A stretch of 64,000 bases of DNA from Sphingomonas sp. GC_Shp_5 (lineage in GTDB: Bacteria; Pseudomonadota; Alphaproteobacteria; Sphingomonadales; Sphingomonadaceae), in contig NZ_JALNUP010000021.1 in NCBI RefSeq assembly GCF_026540855.1, positions 1 to 64,000 of the forward strand, read 5' to 3'. The translations under genes and the position numbers were made by a program. Under the pieces are notes generated by a model, which did not search any database, was not told where the DNA came from, and saw only the letters and a list, made by a program, of their open reading frames with translations. Below, piece by piece: positions 38,787 to 48,288 of the stretch; the first letter of the stretch is position 1; each line of letters begins with the position of its first letter.

Positions 38787-38812
38787 AACCCCGCGTCACG
38801 AACACCGGTTCC
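38787..38812 (-). promoter_or_regulatory. Putative EcfG promoter of the yqj-like operon
   Basis: Minus strand: GGAAC, 17 bases, GGTT, with the -10 end 31 bases before the ATG at 38755. Confidence 0.65.
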
Positions 38813-38879
38813 ATCGGCGCGGCGATTGCCCGCGGCGGGACAGCGCGGTAGAGGCGCGGCGAGATATGGCCTGACCTAG

Positions 38880-40169
<1,290 letters not shown>

Positions 40170-40189
40170 TCGCCCGACACGGAGAGTGA

Positions 40190-40510
40190 ATGATGGCGCG
40201 CGTGAAAACATCGGCCTTTCGCAGGACCATGAAGCGGGCCGCCTGGCCCGCGATCGGCTTCACGCTGATCGCGGTGTTTGGCACCTATGCCGTGCTGGGG
40301 CCCAACGGCATTCTCGCTTATGGCGATTACAAGCGGCAACTGGCCAAGCGCGAGCGCGACTATGCGGTGCTCGACCATCGCCGCGAGGTGATCAAGAACC
40401 GGGTGGCGTTGCTCGACCCCGATCACGCCAATCCGGACATGGTGGACGAGATGACGCGCAAGGAGCTCAACGTCGTCCATCCGGATGAGGTGATCGTGCC
40501 GCTCAAATAG
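40190..40510 (+). CDS. ftsB: Cell division protein FtsB / septum formation initiator
   Basis: A 106-aa divisome protein. One transmembrane segment (AAWPAIGFTLIAVFGTYAVLG) is followed by a coiled coil (DYKRQLAKRERDYAVLDHRREVIKNRV) and a tail that includes DPDMVDEMTRKELNVVHPDEV, the DivIC/FtsB pattern. GGAGAG precedes ATG 40190; the next ATG at 40193 is an alternative. It follows eno. In many alphaproteobacteria pdhA comes next; here a 227-base repeat-rich gap and an unrelated gene follow instead. Confidence 0.9.
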   Translation: MMARVKTSAFRRTMKRAAWPAIGFTLIAVFGTYAVLGPNGILAYGDYKRQLAKRERDYAVLDHRREVIKNRVALLDPDHANPDMVDEMTRKELNVVHPDEVIVPLK

Positions 40511-40540
40511 TCGGTTGGCGCGACGCTGAGTGAGGTCGCG

Positions 40541-40635
40541 CAGAGGCGCGGAGAGGGTTCGCCTGCGGCGGCCGCGGCCCTGTCACCGTTGATGTGAAGG
40601 ACGCCCTCCGCGGGGACAGCATCTCCGCGGCTCTG
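40541..40635. repeat. Inverted repeat of the CAGAGGCGCGGAGA type
   Basis: CAGAGGCGCGGAGA at 40541-40554 and its near-perfect inverted copy TCTCCGCGGCTCTG at 40622-40635 (13 of 14). Similar GCAGAGGCGC-rich repeats occur between sphingomonad genes. There is no ORF in the 40511-40737 gap. Confidence 0.65.
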
Positions 40636-40697
40636 GGCGAGCATCATCTTACCCGCCGCCGCACGAGATCGCAGCGTTCGCTGGAATGGTAAGGGGG

Positions 40698-40729
40698 AGG
40701 CGGCGACGCTCTTGGGGAGGTCGCCGCCT
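40698..40729 (-). terminator. Hairpin after the alpha/beta hydrolase gene
   Basis: Perfect 10-bp stem AGGCGGCGAC / GTCGCCGCCT with a 12-base loop, located 9 bases past the stop at 40738. Confidence 0.6.
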
Positions 40730-40737
40730 GTCAGGGC

Positions 40738-41565
40738 TTACTTGCCGAGGAAGGTCAGCAGGTCGTTGGTGAGGCGATCGCTCTCGGTGACGTTGAGGCC
40801 GTGGGGCGCGCCGTCATATTCCACCAGCTGGCTGTTCGCGATGCCCTTGGCGGCGGCGCGGCCCGAGGCGTCGATCGGCACCGTCTTGTCGCCGGTGCCG
40901 TGGACGATCAGCGTCGGCACCCGGAAGGCGGCGAGATCGGGGCGGAAATCGGTGTGGCTGAACGCCTGGGCGCAGGCGAGGGTCGGCTTGAGCCCCGCCT
41001 GAAGCGCGAGCGCGGTGGAATAAGCGACCATATCGTCGCTGACCGGGCTGGTGATGTAGCCGACGCCGTAGAATTGCGGAACGAAGGTCTGGCGGAAGAA
41101 GTTGGGCCGGTCCGCCTTGATGCCCGCGATGATCTGGTCGAACGTCGATTGCGGCGTGCCGTCGGGATTGTCATCGGTCTTGAGCATATAGGGCACGACC
41201 GACGAGATCAGGCCGGCGGCGATCACGCCCTGGCCATTGTGGCGGCTCATGTAGCGCGCGACCTCGCCGCCGCCCATCGAGAAGCCGACGATGGTGGCGT
41301 CCTGGTCGGCGCCGGTTTCCTTCATCACGTCGGCGAGATCGTCCGACAGCGTGTCATAGTCATAGCCGCTCCACGGCTGGCCCGAGCGGCCGAAGCCACG
41401 GCGGTCATAGGCGATCGCGCGGAAGCCGGCCTCGGCGAGCGCTACGGCCTGCGCGTCCCAGCTGTCGGCGTTGAGCGGCCAGCCGTGCAGCAGGATCACC
41501 GGGCGGCCGCTGCCCCAGTCCTTGACGTAGATATCCGTTCCATCGCGGGTCTTTACGTAGGGCAT
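40738..41565 (-). CDS. Alpha/beta hydrolase, non-haem chloroperoxidase-like
   Basis: A 275-aa alpha/beta hydrolase closely resembling cofactor-free haloperoxidases and esterases: PVILLHGWPLNADSWDAQ, DRRGFGRSGQPW, nucleophile S96 in VGFSMGGGEVAR, Asp in IVHGTGDKTVP and His in GAPHGLN. Such enzymes hydrolyse esters and form peracids; true halogenation in vivo is doubtful. A weaker EcfG-type promoter lies 30 bases upstream. It is divergent from the DUF885 lipoprotein gene. Confidence 0.92.
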   Translation of the reverse strand: MPYVKTRDGTDIYVKDWGSGRPVILLHGWPLNADSWDAQAVALAEAGFRAIAYDRRGFGRSGQPWSGYDYDTLSDDLADVMKETGADQDATIVGFSMGGGEVARYMSRHNGQGVIAAGLISSVVPYMLKTDDNPDGTPQSTFDQIIAGIKADRPNFFRQTFVPQFYGVGYITSPVSDDMVAYSTALALQAGLKPTLACAQAFSHTDFRPDLAAFRVPTLIVHGTGDKTVPIDASGRAAAKGIANSQLVEYDGAPHGLNVTESDRLTNDLLTFLGK

Positions 41566-41595
41566 CGGGTCTCTCCAGTGGATTGCTCGAGGTTA

Positions 41596-41620
41596 AACAA
41601 GGCGCCGTTGTGGACGTTCC
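41596..41620 (-). promoter_or_regulatory. Possible EcfG promoter of the alpha/beta hydrolase
   Basis: Minus strand: GGAAC, 16 bases, TGTT, with the -10 end 30 bases before ATG 41565. The -10 deviates from cGTT/gGTT, so support is weaker than for the other sites. Confidence 0.4.
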
Positions 41621-41686
41621 CGCCGGATGCGGGCTGGTGCTCGAATTGCGTCTCTGGCAGCATGTACGGCGAACGAGGAGAGACGG

Positions 41687-43450
41687 ATGCGCGCAACGGT
41701 GGCGGTTTCGATGGTGGCGCTGGCAATGGCCGGGGCGGGGGCGCTCGCGGGATGTTCGCGCGAGGCGGCGGCGCCGACCAACCAGGTTGTGGCGGCACCG
41801 AGCCCGGCGGCCACCGCGGCGGCGAACTGGGCCCAGTTCCGCAACGGCTTCATCGAGGGCTGGTTCAAGATCGATCCGGCCAACGCCGTCTACCAGGGCC
41901 GCCACGATTTTGACGGCCAGCTGCCGGACTGGAGCGCCGCGGGACTCAAGCGGCAGAGCGACTATCTTCACCAGGCGATCGACCGCGCCAAGGCGTTCGG
42001 CGATAACGGGCTGAGCCCGCAGGACAAGTTCGAACGCGATTATCTGATCAAGGTCGCCGAAGGAAAACTGTTCTGGCTGGAGGATGCCGACCAGCCGCAC
42101 ACCAACCCGGCTTATTATGTCGGCGGCGGGCTCGACCCCAATGTCTATATCGCGCGGCCTTATGCCGATGCGCCGACGCGGATGAAGGCACTGATCGCCT
42201 TCCTGCAGCGAGTGCCGGCGGCGGCGCAGAACATCCGTGCCAACCTCAAGACGCCGATGCCGCGCTCGTTCGTCGATTATGGCGTTTCGGGCTTCCAGGG
42301 CTTCGCCGATTACTATGTGGGCGATGCCAAGAAGGCGTTCGCGGACGTAAAGGACCCGACGCTGCAGGCGCAGCTGACCGACGCGGCGACTAAGGCGAGC
42401 GCGTCGATGAAGGAGCTGGCGGGCTGGGTGAAGAGCCAGCAGGGCACGGCGACCGACAATTTCGCGCTCGGTGCCGATCGCTTCCAGCGAATGATTCTCG
42501 CCACCGAGGGCGTCGACACGCCGCTCGACCAGCTCGAGGCGGCGGGTCGCGCCGATCTCAAGCGCAACCAGGATGCGCTGGCGGCGGCCTGCGCGATCTT
42601 CGCCAAGGGCCAGACGATCCCGGCGTGCATCGACAAGATGGGGGCGAACAAGGCACCGGACGGGCCGGTCGCGGAGGCGCGGCGGCAGATCCCGATGCTG
42701 CGCAAGTTCGTGGTCGAGCACGATCTGGTCTCTATCCCCGGCACCGAGGAAGCCAAGGTGGAGGAGAGTCCGCCCTACAACCGACAGAACTCCGCCTACA
42801 TCGACCCGCCGGGACCGTTCGATAAGGGCATCCCCTCGGTCTATTACATCTCGCCGCCCGATCCCGCCTGGGACAAGAAGACGCGCGATGCGTTCGTGCC
42901 GGGCAAGGCGGACCTGCTGTTCACCTCGGTCCACGAGGTGATGCCAGGGCATTTCGTCCAGTTCCTCCACGCCAACCGCTCGCCGTCGTTATTCGGGCGA
43001 TTGTTCGTCGGCTACGCGTTTGCCGAGGGCTGGGCGCATTACATGGAGGAGACGATGTGGGAGGCGGGGCTCAACCAGGGCGACGCCGAAACCCATGTCG
43101 GCCAGATCTCGAATGCGCTGCTGCGCGACTGCCGCTTCCTCTCGGCGATCGGCATGCATGCGCGAGGCATGACCCAGGCGCAGAGCCTGACCATGTTCCG
43201 TGAGCAATGCTATCAGGACGAGGGCAATTCCCGCCAGCAGGCCGCGCGCGGCACCTATGATCCGGCCTATCTCAACTACACGATGGGCAAGCTGATGATC
43301 CGCAAGCTGCGCGACGACTGGACCGCCACCCGCGGCGGCCGCAAGGCATGGAAGGCGTTCCACGACCAGCTGCTGAGCTATGGTGGCCCGCCGATCCCGC
43401 TGCTGCGCCAGCAGATGATGGGTGAGCCGACGGCGAGGGCGGTGTTCTAG
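41687..43450 (+). CDS. DUF885 family protein, lipoprotein (putative metallopeptidase)
   Basis: A 587-aa envelope protein. Residues 1-23 are a lipoprotein leader ending AGALAGC, so C23 is lipid-modified. The DUF885 signature HEVMPGHFVQ starts at H416, and GYAFAEGWAHYMEETMW supplies a second acidic site, consistent with a zinc metallopeptidase-like active site (HExxPGH). Family members are poorly characterised, and peptidase activity is inferred. GAGGAGAG precedes ATG 41687, and there is no sign of truncation. It is convergent with the MFS gene across a REP pair. Confidence 0.85.
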   Translation: MRATVAVSMVALAMAGAGALAGCSREAAAPTNQVVAAPSPAATAAANWAQFRNGFIEGWFKIDPANAVYQGRHDFDGQLPDWSAAGLKRQSDYLHQAIDRAKAFGDNGLSPQDKFERDYLIKVAEGKLFWLEDADQPHTNPAYYVGGGLDPNVYIARPYADAPTRMKALIAFLQRVPAAAQNIRANLKTPMPRSFVDYGVSGFQGFADYYVGDAKKAFADVKDPTLQAQLTDAATKASASMKELAGWVKSQQGTATDNFALGADRFQRMILATEGVDTPLDQLEAAGRADLKRNQDALAAACAIFAKGQTIPACIDKMGANKAPDGPVAEARRQIPMLRKFVVEHDLVSIPGTEEAKVEESPPYNRQNSAYIDPPGPFDKGIPSVYYISPPDPAWDKKTRDAFVPGKADLLFTSVHEVMPGHFVQFLHANRSPSLFGRLFVGYAFAEGWAHYMEETMWEAGLNQGDAETHVGQISNALLRDCRFLSAIGMHARGMTQAQSLTMFREQCYQDEGNSRQQAARGTYDPAYLNYTMGKLMIRKLRDDWTATRGGRKAWKAFHDQLLSYGGPPIPLLRQQMMGEPTARAVF

Positions 43451-43459
43451 CCCCTCGTC

Positions 43460-43547
43460 ATGCTGAACTTGTTTCAGCATTCATGGCCTACACTGACCGC
43501 AGGCTTGCAGCGCGCGATGGTTATGGATCCTGAAACGAGTTCAGGAT
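43460..43547. repeat. REP-like inverted pair, family B
   Basis: Two 8-bp stems with 5-base loops: ATGCTGAA-CTTGT-TTCAGCAT (43460-43480) and ATCCTGAA-ACGAG-TTCAGGAT (43527-43547), the second followed by GACGA and the first preceded by TCGTC, so they face each other. They lie between the convergent DUF885 and MFS genes. The same CTGAAnnnnnTTCAG core is common in sphingomonad intergenic repeats. Confidence 0.8.
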
Positions 43548-43562
43548 GACGAAGGAGGGCCG

Positions 43563-44960
43563 CTATCGCGTGTGGCGCATCACTGGCACGTCGTTGCGCG
43601 TCTCGGCGAGCGTCGGGTTGCGGATCGAAGGGCGCAGCCGGGCGATGCTGCACAGGCCGGCGACCAGCGCGAGCCCGGCGGCGACCAGCGGCGGGGTGGT
43701 GCCGGCACCGATGCCGAGCGCGAGCAGCGCCGCGACCAGCGTCGCGCCGGTGGTCTGGCCCACCAGCCGTACCGTGCCGACCAACCCGCCCGCGGCGGCG
43801 GCGCGCTCGCGCGGGGCCGAGCCGATGATCAGGCGTGCGTTGGGCGGCAGGAACAGCCCGAAGCCCGATCCGCACAAGGCCATCCGCCAGGCGATGTCGA
43901 AATAGCTCGGGTCTGCCGGCAGCAACGCGATCAACGACAAGGCCACGATCGAGATCGCCATGCCGATGCCGCCGAGCAGCCCGGCAGGCACGCGGTCGGA
44001 CAGCCACCCCGAGAGCGGCGCGACGATCATGTTGGTGAGCGGCCAGGGCGCGATCGCGGCGCCGACCTCGGCGGCGGAGAAGCCATAGCCGTGCTGGAGG
44101 CGGAACGGCGTCGACAGCAGCAGCGTCATCGATGCGGTAAAGGCTGTATAGGCGCCGATCGCCGATAGCGCGATCACCGGCTTGGCGAGAAGGTCGATCG
44201 GCAGGATCGGCTTGGCCTCGCCGCGCTCGCGGCGGACGAAGAACCAGCCGATGACGACGCCGGTGAGCACGATTGCCGCCGAGACGATCGGGCTGTCGCC
44301 ATGGACGCCGCTTTCCGCACCCGAGATCACCAGCCCGATCATCGCCGCGCACATCACCGCGCCGAGCACGTCGAACGGCTCGTCATGCGGCTGCGGATCG
44401 GGCAGCGCGCGGCCGAGCGCTAGGCTGAGCAACGCGAACGGTACCGCGCTCGCGAACACCCACGGCCATGGCGCGATCGCGAGGACCAGGCCGCCGATCG
44501 TCGGCGCGAGGGCGGCCGAGCTCGACACCACCACCGAGTTGATGCCCAGGCCGCGGCCGAGCTGCTTGGCCGGGTAGATCGATCGGATCAGCGCCGAGGA
44601 CACGCTGAGCGCCGCCGCCGCGCCGAGCGCCTGGGCGGCGCGGACGACCAGCAGGAACGGCAGGCTCTTGGCGAAGAAGCACAGGATGGTCGCGATGGTG
44701 AACACCATCTGCCCGAACTGGTAGGTGCGCTTCAGCCCGAACTTGTCGCCGAGCCCGGCGAAGGGCAGGATCATCATCGCCAGGATCAGCTGATAGACCG
44801 TCACCACCGCGACCACCGCGCTGCTGCCGACATGGAGGTCGCGCGCGATCGTCGGCAGCGCGACAGTGGCGACGCCGCCGTCGATGATCACCAGCGCGGT
44901 GCCGGCGGAGATCGCGCCGATCGCGAGATAGCGGCGGGGAAGGGGAAGGCCGTCGGTCAT
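43563..44960 (-). CDS. MFS transporter, DHA2 (EmrB/QacA) type
   Basis: A 465-aa drug:H+ antiporter-like protein. The first helix has GTALVIIDGGVATVALPTIARDL, the hallmark of the 14-helix DHA2 group. Motif A-like LGDKFGLKRTYQFGQMV, the antiporter motif ALGAAAALSVSSALIRSIYP and many Ala/Leu-rich helices follow, with GWFFVRRERGEAKPILPIDLL marking the central loop. It would export drugs or small toxic compounds. It is divergent from the prolyl oligopeptidase gene (125-base gap). The substrate is unknown and no neighbouring regulator is seen. Confidence 0.9.
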   Translation of the reverse strand: MTDGLPLPRRYLAIGAISAGTALVIIDGGVATVALPTIARDLHVGSSAVVAVVTVYQLILAMMILPFAGLGDKFGLKRTYQFGQMVFTIATILCFFAKSLPFLLVVRAAQALGAAAALSVSSALIRSIYPAKQLGRGLGINSVVVSSSAALAPTIGGLVLAIAPWPWVFASAVPFALLSLALGRALPDPQPHDEPFDVLGAVMCAAMIGLVISGAESGVHGDSPIVSAAIVLTGVVIGWFFVRRERGEAKPILPIDLLAKPVIALSAIGAYTAFTASMTLLLSTPFRLQHGYGFSAAEVGAAIAPWPLTNMIVAPLSGWLSDRVPAGLLGGIGMAISIVALSLIALLPADPSYFDIAWRMALCGSGFGLFLPPNARLIIGSAPRERAAAAGGLVGTVRLVGQTTGATLVAALLALGIGAGTTPPLVAAGLALVAGLCSIARLRPSIRNPTLAETRNDVPVMRHTR

Positions 44961-45085
44961 GGCAGCTCAAAAATCCTGCGGTTCGGGCTTGTTCCGGCCG
45001 GGGGCGTCCCGCACACTCGGGCGCAGAGCCGATAGGGGCAGGCGGCGAGGGCAACAACCCGGCCGCTGATCAACAAGGGGACGAC

Positions 45086-47191
45086 ATGCGCAACTGGTGG
45101 ATGGGTACGATGGCCGCGGTGCTTGCGGCGGCGCCCGCGCTCGCGCAGAGAGGCGCGATGACCAATGATCCCTATATCTGGCTCGAAGACAAGGATGGCG
45201 CCAAGCCGCTGGCGTGGGTGGAGGCGGAGAACGCCAAGACGCTGCCGCGGCTGCAGAACGACCCGCGCTATGCCACCTTCTACAAGGAAGCGCTGGCGAT
45301 CGCCGCGGCCAAGGATCGCATCCCGATGCCGGCGCAGATGTTCGGCCGGATCTACAATTTCTGGCGCGACGCCGATCACCCGCAGGGCATCTGGCGCTGG
45401 ACCAGCGAGGCCGATTACGCCGCGCCCGCGCCGCACTGGACGACGACGCTCGATCTCGATGCGTTGAGCAAGGCCGAGGGCAAGAAGTGGGTATGGAAGG
45501 GTGCGACCTGCCTCGAGCCCGAGGAGCGCTTGTGCCTGGTGGCGCTGTCCGAAGGCGGCGAGGACGCGGTCACCTATCGCGAGTTCGATCTCGCCGCGGG
45601 CCAGTTCGTCGCCGGCGGCTTCACCCTGCCCAAGTCGAAGCAGGGCGCCGAATGGCTCGACAAGGATACGCTGCTGGTCAGCCGCGACTGGGGCGCGGGG
45701 ACGATGACGGCGTCAAGCTATCCGTTCGTGGTCAAGACGGTGAAGCGCGGCGCGCCGCTCGAAGCAGCGACCGAGGTGTATCGCGGCCAGCCGACCGATC
45801 AGCTCGGCACCTATGCGGGCGTGATCACCGACGGCCAGGGCCATCGGCTGGTGACCATCATGCGCCGCACCACCTTCTTCGGCGGCGAGACCTACATCTG
45901 GACCCCGGCGGGCACGCGCAAGCTCGACCTGCCGGCGCGGACCTTTCCTGCCGGCATGGTCGATGGCCAGGTGCTGTTCCAGACCAGCGATCCCTGGGGC
46001 AGCGTGCCCGCGGGCGCGATCGCCTCGGTGCCGCTCGCCGATGTCGAGGCGGGCCGGCTCAACCCCACCATCCTGTTCGCGCCGACGCCGCGCCAGTCGG
46101 TCGACGAGGTGGTCGCCACCCGCAACCATGTGGTGCTGATCTATAACGACAATGTCCGTGGCCGCGCCTCGGTCTATACCCATGGCATGGGTGGCTGGAG
46201 CGCAAAGCCGATCGCGCTGCCCGACAATGCCTCGCTCGGCGTCGCCAGCGCCGACGACAAGAGCGACCATGGCTATCTGACCGTCACCGGCTTCCTCACG
46301 CCCACGACGCTGCTGCCGCTCGATGCGGCGGCGGCCACGGCAGCGCGGCCGGTGAAGACGCTGCCGGCGAAGTTCGATGCTACCGGACTGGTGGTCGAAC
46401 AGCATGAGGCGACCTCGACCGACGGCACCAAGGTGCCTTATTTCGTCGTCCACAAGCAGGGCATCCCGCTCGACGGCACCACGCCGACGATCATGACCGC
46501 TTATGGCGGGTTCGAGCTGCCGATGCTGCCGAGCTATTCGGGCGTCACCGGCAAGCTGTGGCTGGAGCGCGGCGGCTCCTATGTGCTCGCCAACATCCGC
46601 GGCGGCGGCGAGTTTGGCCCGGCGTGGCATGACGCCGGCCGCAAGACCAAGCGCCAGGTGATCTACGACGATTTCGCTAGCGTCGCCAAGGACCTGATCG
46701 CCCGGCAGCCGACCAGCCCGGCCAAGCTCGGCATCTATGGCGGCTCCAACGGCGGGCTGCTGATGGGCGTCGAGTTCAACCAGCATCCCGATCTGTGGAA
46801 GGCGGTGACCATCCAGGTGCCGCTGCTCGACATGATCCGCTACGAGCAGATCGCCGCCGGCGCCTCGTGGGTCGACGAATATGGCTCGGTGGCGAACCCG
46901 GACGAGAAGGCGTTCCTCGAGACGATCTCGCCCTATCAGAACATCAAAAAGGGCGTCGCCTACCCCGAGCCCTATATCTGGACCACCACCAAGGACGATC
47001 GCGTCGGGCCCCAGCATGCCCGCAAGTTCGCGGCGCGGCTCAAGGAATATGGGCTGCCCTATCTGTTCTACGAGGACACCGCGGGCGGCCATTCGGGCGA
47101 TGCCGACATCGAGCAGGGGGCGCGCCTGCAGGCGCTGCAGATGACCTATTTCGCGCAGAAGCTGCTCGGCCCGGCGACGCCAACGCGCTGA
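45086..47191 (+). CDS. Prolyl oligopeptidase family protein (S9A), exported
   Basis: A 701-aa serine peptidase with signal peptide MRNWWMGTMAAVLAAAPALAQ. The N-terminal part YIWLEDKDGAKPLAWVEAENAKTL is the family opening. The beta-propeller region follows, and the C-terminal alpha/beta hydrolase domain has S554 in GIYGGSNGGLLMG, LVxTTKDDRVGPQHARKF with the Asp and DTAGGHSGDAD with the His. It would cleave short peptides after proline in the periplasm; the cleavage specificity is inferred from the family. It has its own start region and an EcfG-type promoter for the next tiny gene lies just beyond its stop. Confidence 0.93.
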   Translation: MRNWWMGTMAAVLAAAPALAQRGAMTNDPYIWLEDKDGAKPLAWVEAENAKTLPRLQNDPRYATFYKEALAIAAAKDRIPMPAQMFGRIYNFWRDADHPQGIWRWTSEADYAAPAPHWTTTLDLDALSKAEGKKWVWKGATCLEPEERLCLVALSEGGEDAVTYREFDLAAGQFVAGGFTLPKSKQGAEWLDKDTLLVSRDWGAGTMTASSYPFVVKTVKRGAPLEAATEVYRGQPTDQLGTYAGVITDGQGHRLVTIMRRTTFFGGETYIWTPAGTRKLDLPARTFPAGMVDGQVLFQTSDPWGSVPAGAIASVPLADVEAGRLNPTILFAPTPRQSVDEVVATRNHVVLIYNDNVRGRASVYTHGMGGWSAKPIALPDNASLGVASADDKSDHGYLTVTGFLTPTTLLPLDAAAATAARPVKTLPAKFDATGLVVEQHEATSTDGTKVPYFVVHKQGIPLDGTTPTIMTAYGGFELPMLPSYSGVTGKLWLERGGSYVLANIRGGGEFGPAWHDAGRKTKRQVIYDDFASVAKDLIARQPTSPAKLGIYGGSNGGLLMGVEFNQHPDLWKAVTIQVPLLDMIRYEQIAAGASWVDEYGSVANPDEKAFLETISPYQNIKKGVAYPEPYIWTTTKDDRVGPQHARKFAARLKEYGLPYLFYEDTAGGHSGDADIEQGARLQALQMTYFAQKLLGPATPTR

Positions 47192-47208
47192 ACGGGCGTT
47201 GCGCTAGC

Positions 47209-47234
47209 GGAACGAAATCCTCTCTTCCCCGGTT
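47209..47234 (+). promoter_or_regulatory. Putative EcfG promoter of the 25-aa membrane peptide
   Basis: GGAAC, 17 bases, GGTT, with the -10 end 36 bases before ATG 47271. It lies 18 bases after the peptidase stop. Confidence 0.62.
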
Positions 47235-47270
47235 CTGCTGGTCCGGGACATGTGAAGAGAGGAGTTCGTG

Positions 47271-47348
47271 ATGGGCAAGGGCATTCTATTGTGGCTGATC
47301 GGTATCCCGCTGCCGATCATCATCCTGCTGCTGATCTTCTGGCACTAA
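47271..47348 (+). CDS. 25-aa single-pass membrane peptide
   Basis: A 26-codon frame beginning MGKGILLWLIG and ending LLLIFWH, followed by TAA. Residues 5-24 are one continuous hydrophobic helix interrupted by two prolines, with a Lys at the N-terminus. The Shine-Dalgarno GAGAGGAG is strong and an EcfG-type promoter lies upstream. Length and pattern resemble small stress-induced membrane peptides, and I recall similar sequences among sphingomonad hypotheticals, but I cannot name a family. Its 3' end lies antisense to the end of the cupin gene (47286-47348 shared). Confidence 0.65.
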   Translation: MGKGILLWLIGIPLPIIILLLIFWH

Positions 47349-47759
47349 CGGCGACCAACCGGGCGGCGCGAGCTCGAAGCCGGCGAAGTCGAAGCCGGGC
47401 GAGACGACGCAGCTGACCAGCACCCATCCCGCCCGCGCCTCGGCGGCCTGCCAGGCGTGGGCGGGGACCAGCGCCTGGGGCTGCTCGCCCGCAAGCACGT
47501 TGCCGCCGAGCACCAGCTCCGTCCCGTCGATCAGCAGCGCAAGCGGCGCGCCGGCATGCCACATCCACAATTCGGCGGCGTCCACGCGATGCCAGTGCGA
47601 TCGGCCCCCCGCCGGCAGCAGGAACAGGATCGCAGTGGCCAGCGACCGGCCGCCATCCGCGGCAGGCTGGCGGAACGTCTCGCGGTAGAAACCGCCCTCG
47701 GGATGGGGTATCAAACCCAGATGGGCGATCAGCGCGGCTTCATCCATGATGGCATCCAT
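47286..47759 (-). CDS. Cupin domain protein, DUF985 (Cupin_5)
   Basis: A 157-aa cupin of the DUF985 type: LGLIPHPEGGFYRETFRQP, ATAILFLLPAGGRSHWHRVDAAELWMWHAG, and CVVSPGFDFAGFELAPPGW at the end. His residues of the cupin metal site are in SHWHR. Some relatives are implicated in sugar isomerisation, but the function is unknown here. Homologues usually stop soon after FELAPPGW; here 18 polar residues (DQQQDDDRQRDTDQPQ) follow, encoded on the strand opposite the 25-aa peptide gene. Start 47759 versus 47747 is undecided. Confidence 0.85.
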   Translation of the reverse strand: MDAIMDEAALIAHLGLIPHPEGGFYRETFRQPAADGGRSLATAILFLLPAGGRSHWHRVDAAELWMWHAGAPLALLIDGTELVLGGNVLAGEQPQALVPAHAWQAAEARAGWVLVSCVVSPGFDFAGFELAPPGWSPLVPEDQQQDDDRQRDTDQPQ

Positions 47760-47848
47760 TCCGAAGGGTGGGTTGTCCCAATATTGCGCAGTGAACGCTG
47801 CGTTGCCGAATGCGGTCTTGCTGCATTGCAGCAGAAGCGGCTAGACCC

Positions 47849-48196
47849 ATGACGATGAAGCAGCCCAGTGACGCCGACCAGCAGGCGCCTACCGGCCCGG
47901 TGCCGACCATGTTCGAAGCGATTGTCCGCCAGATGACCGTGACGGCGACGTACAATCGGGGCGCGGTGACCCTTGCCCCGCACATCATCTACACCCGCCA
48001 CGGCGAGATTTATATCGACGCCACCACGGTGGAGCGTGACGGCAAGCCACCGCGCGAGGAAAAGCTCGGCACGTTCAAGGTCGACGGCCTCGGCGAACCG
48101 CGGCTTGGCGCCAAGCCGTTCACGCCGAGCGCGTTGTTCGAGCCAGAGGCGGAGAAATATGCCGGCGTCACGCTGATGGCGATCGAGCGCGGCTGA
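47849..48196 (+). CDS. Conserved hypothetical protein, 115 aa
   Basis: A 115-aa protein. Past a polar N-terminus, the region MFEAIVRQMTVTATYNRGAV, HIIYTRHGEIYIDATTVERDGKPPREEKLGTFKVDGL looks like a small beta-barrel (PC4/WYL-like strand pattern), followed by a tail KPFTPSALFEPEAEKY. No signal peptide or TM. It is divergent from the cupin gene. I have seen similar sequences among sphingomonad hypotheticals. A nucleic-acid-binding fold is possible but only suggested by the pattern. ATG 47855 is an alternative start. Confidence 0.68.
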   Translation: MTMKQPSDADQQAPTGPVPTMFEAIVRQMTVTATYNRGAVTLAPHIIYTRHGEIYIDATTVERDGKPPREEKLGTFKVDGLGEPRLGAKPFTPSALFEPEAEKYAGVTLMAIERG

Positions 48197-48249
48197 CGGT
48201 CACCCGAGCCTCAACGCTCGCGGCAACAAGAACCTGCAAAGCATGAACG

Positions 48250-48286
48250 GAGCGGCTGCCGGATCACCCCGGCAGCCGCTCGCTTT
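48250..48286. terminator. Terminator between the 115-aa protein and glycine-zipper genes
   Basis: 13-bp stem GAGCGGCTGCCGG / CCGGCAGCCGCTC with ATCACC loop, followed by GCTTTT. It lies between convergent stops. Confidence 0.85.
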
Positions 48287-48288
48287 TA

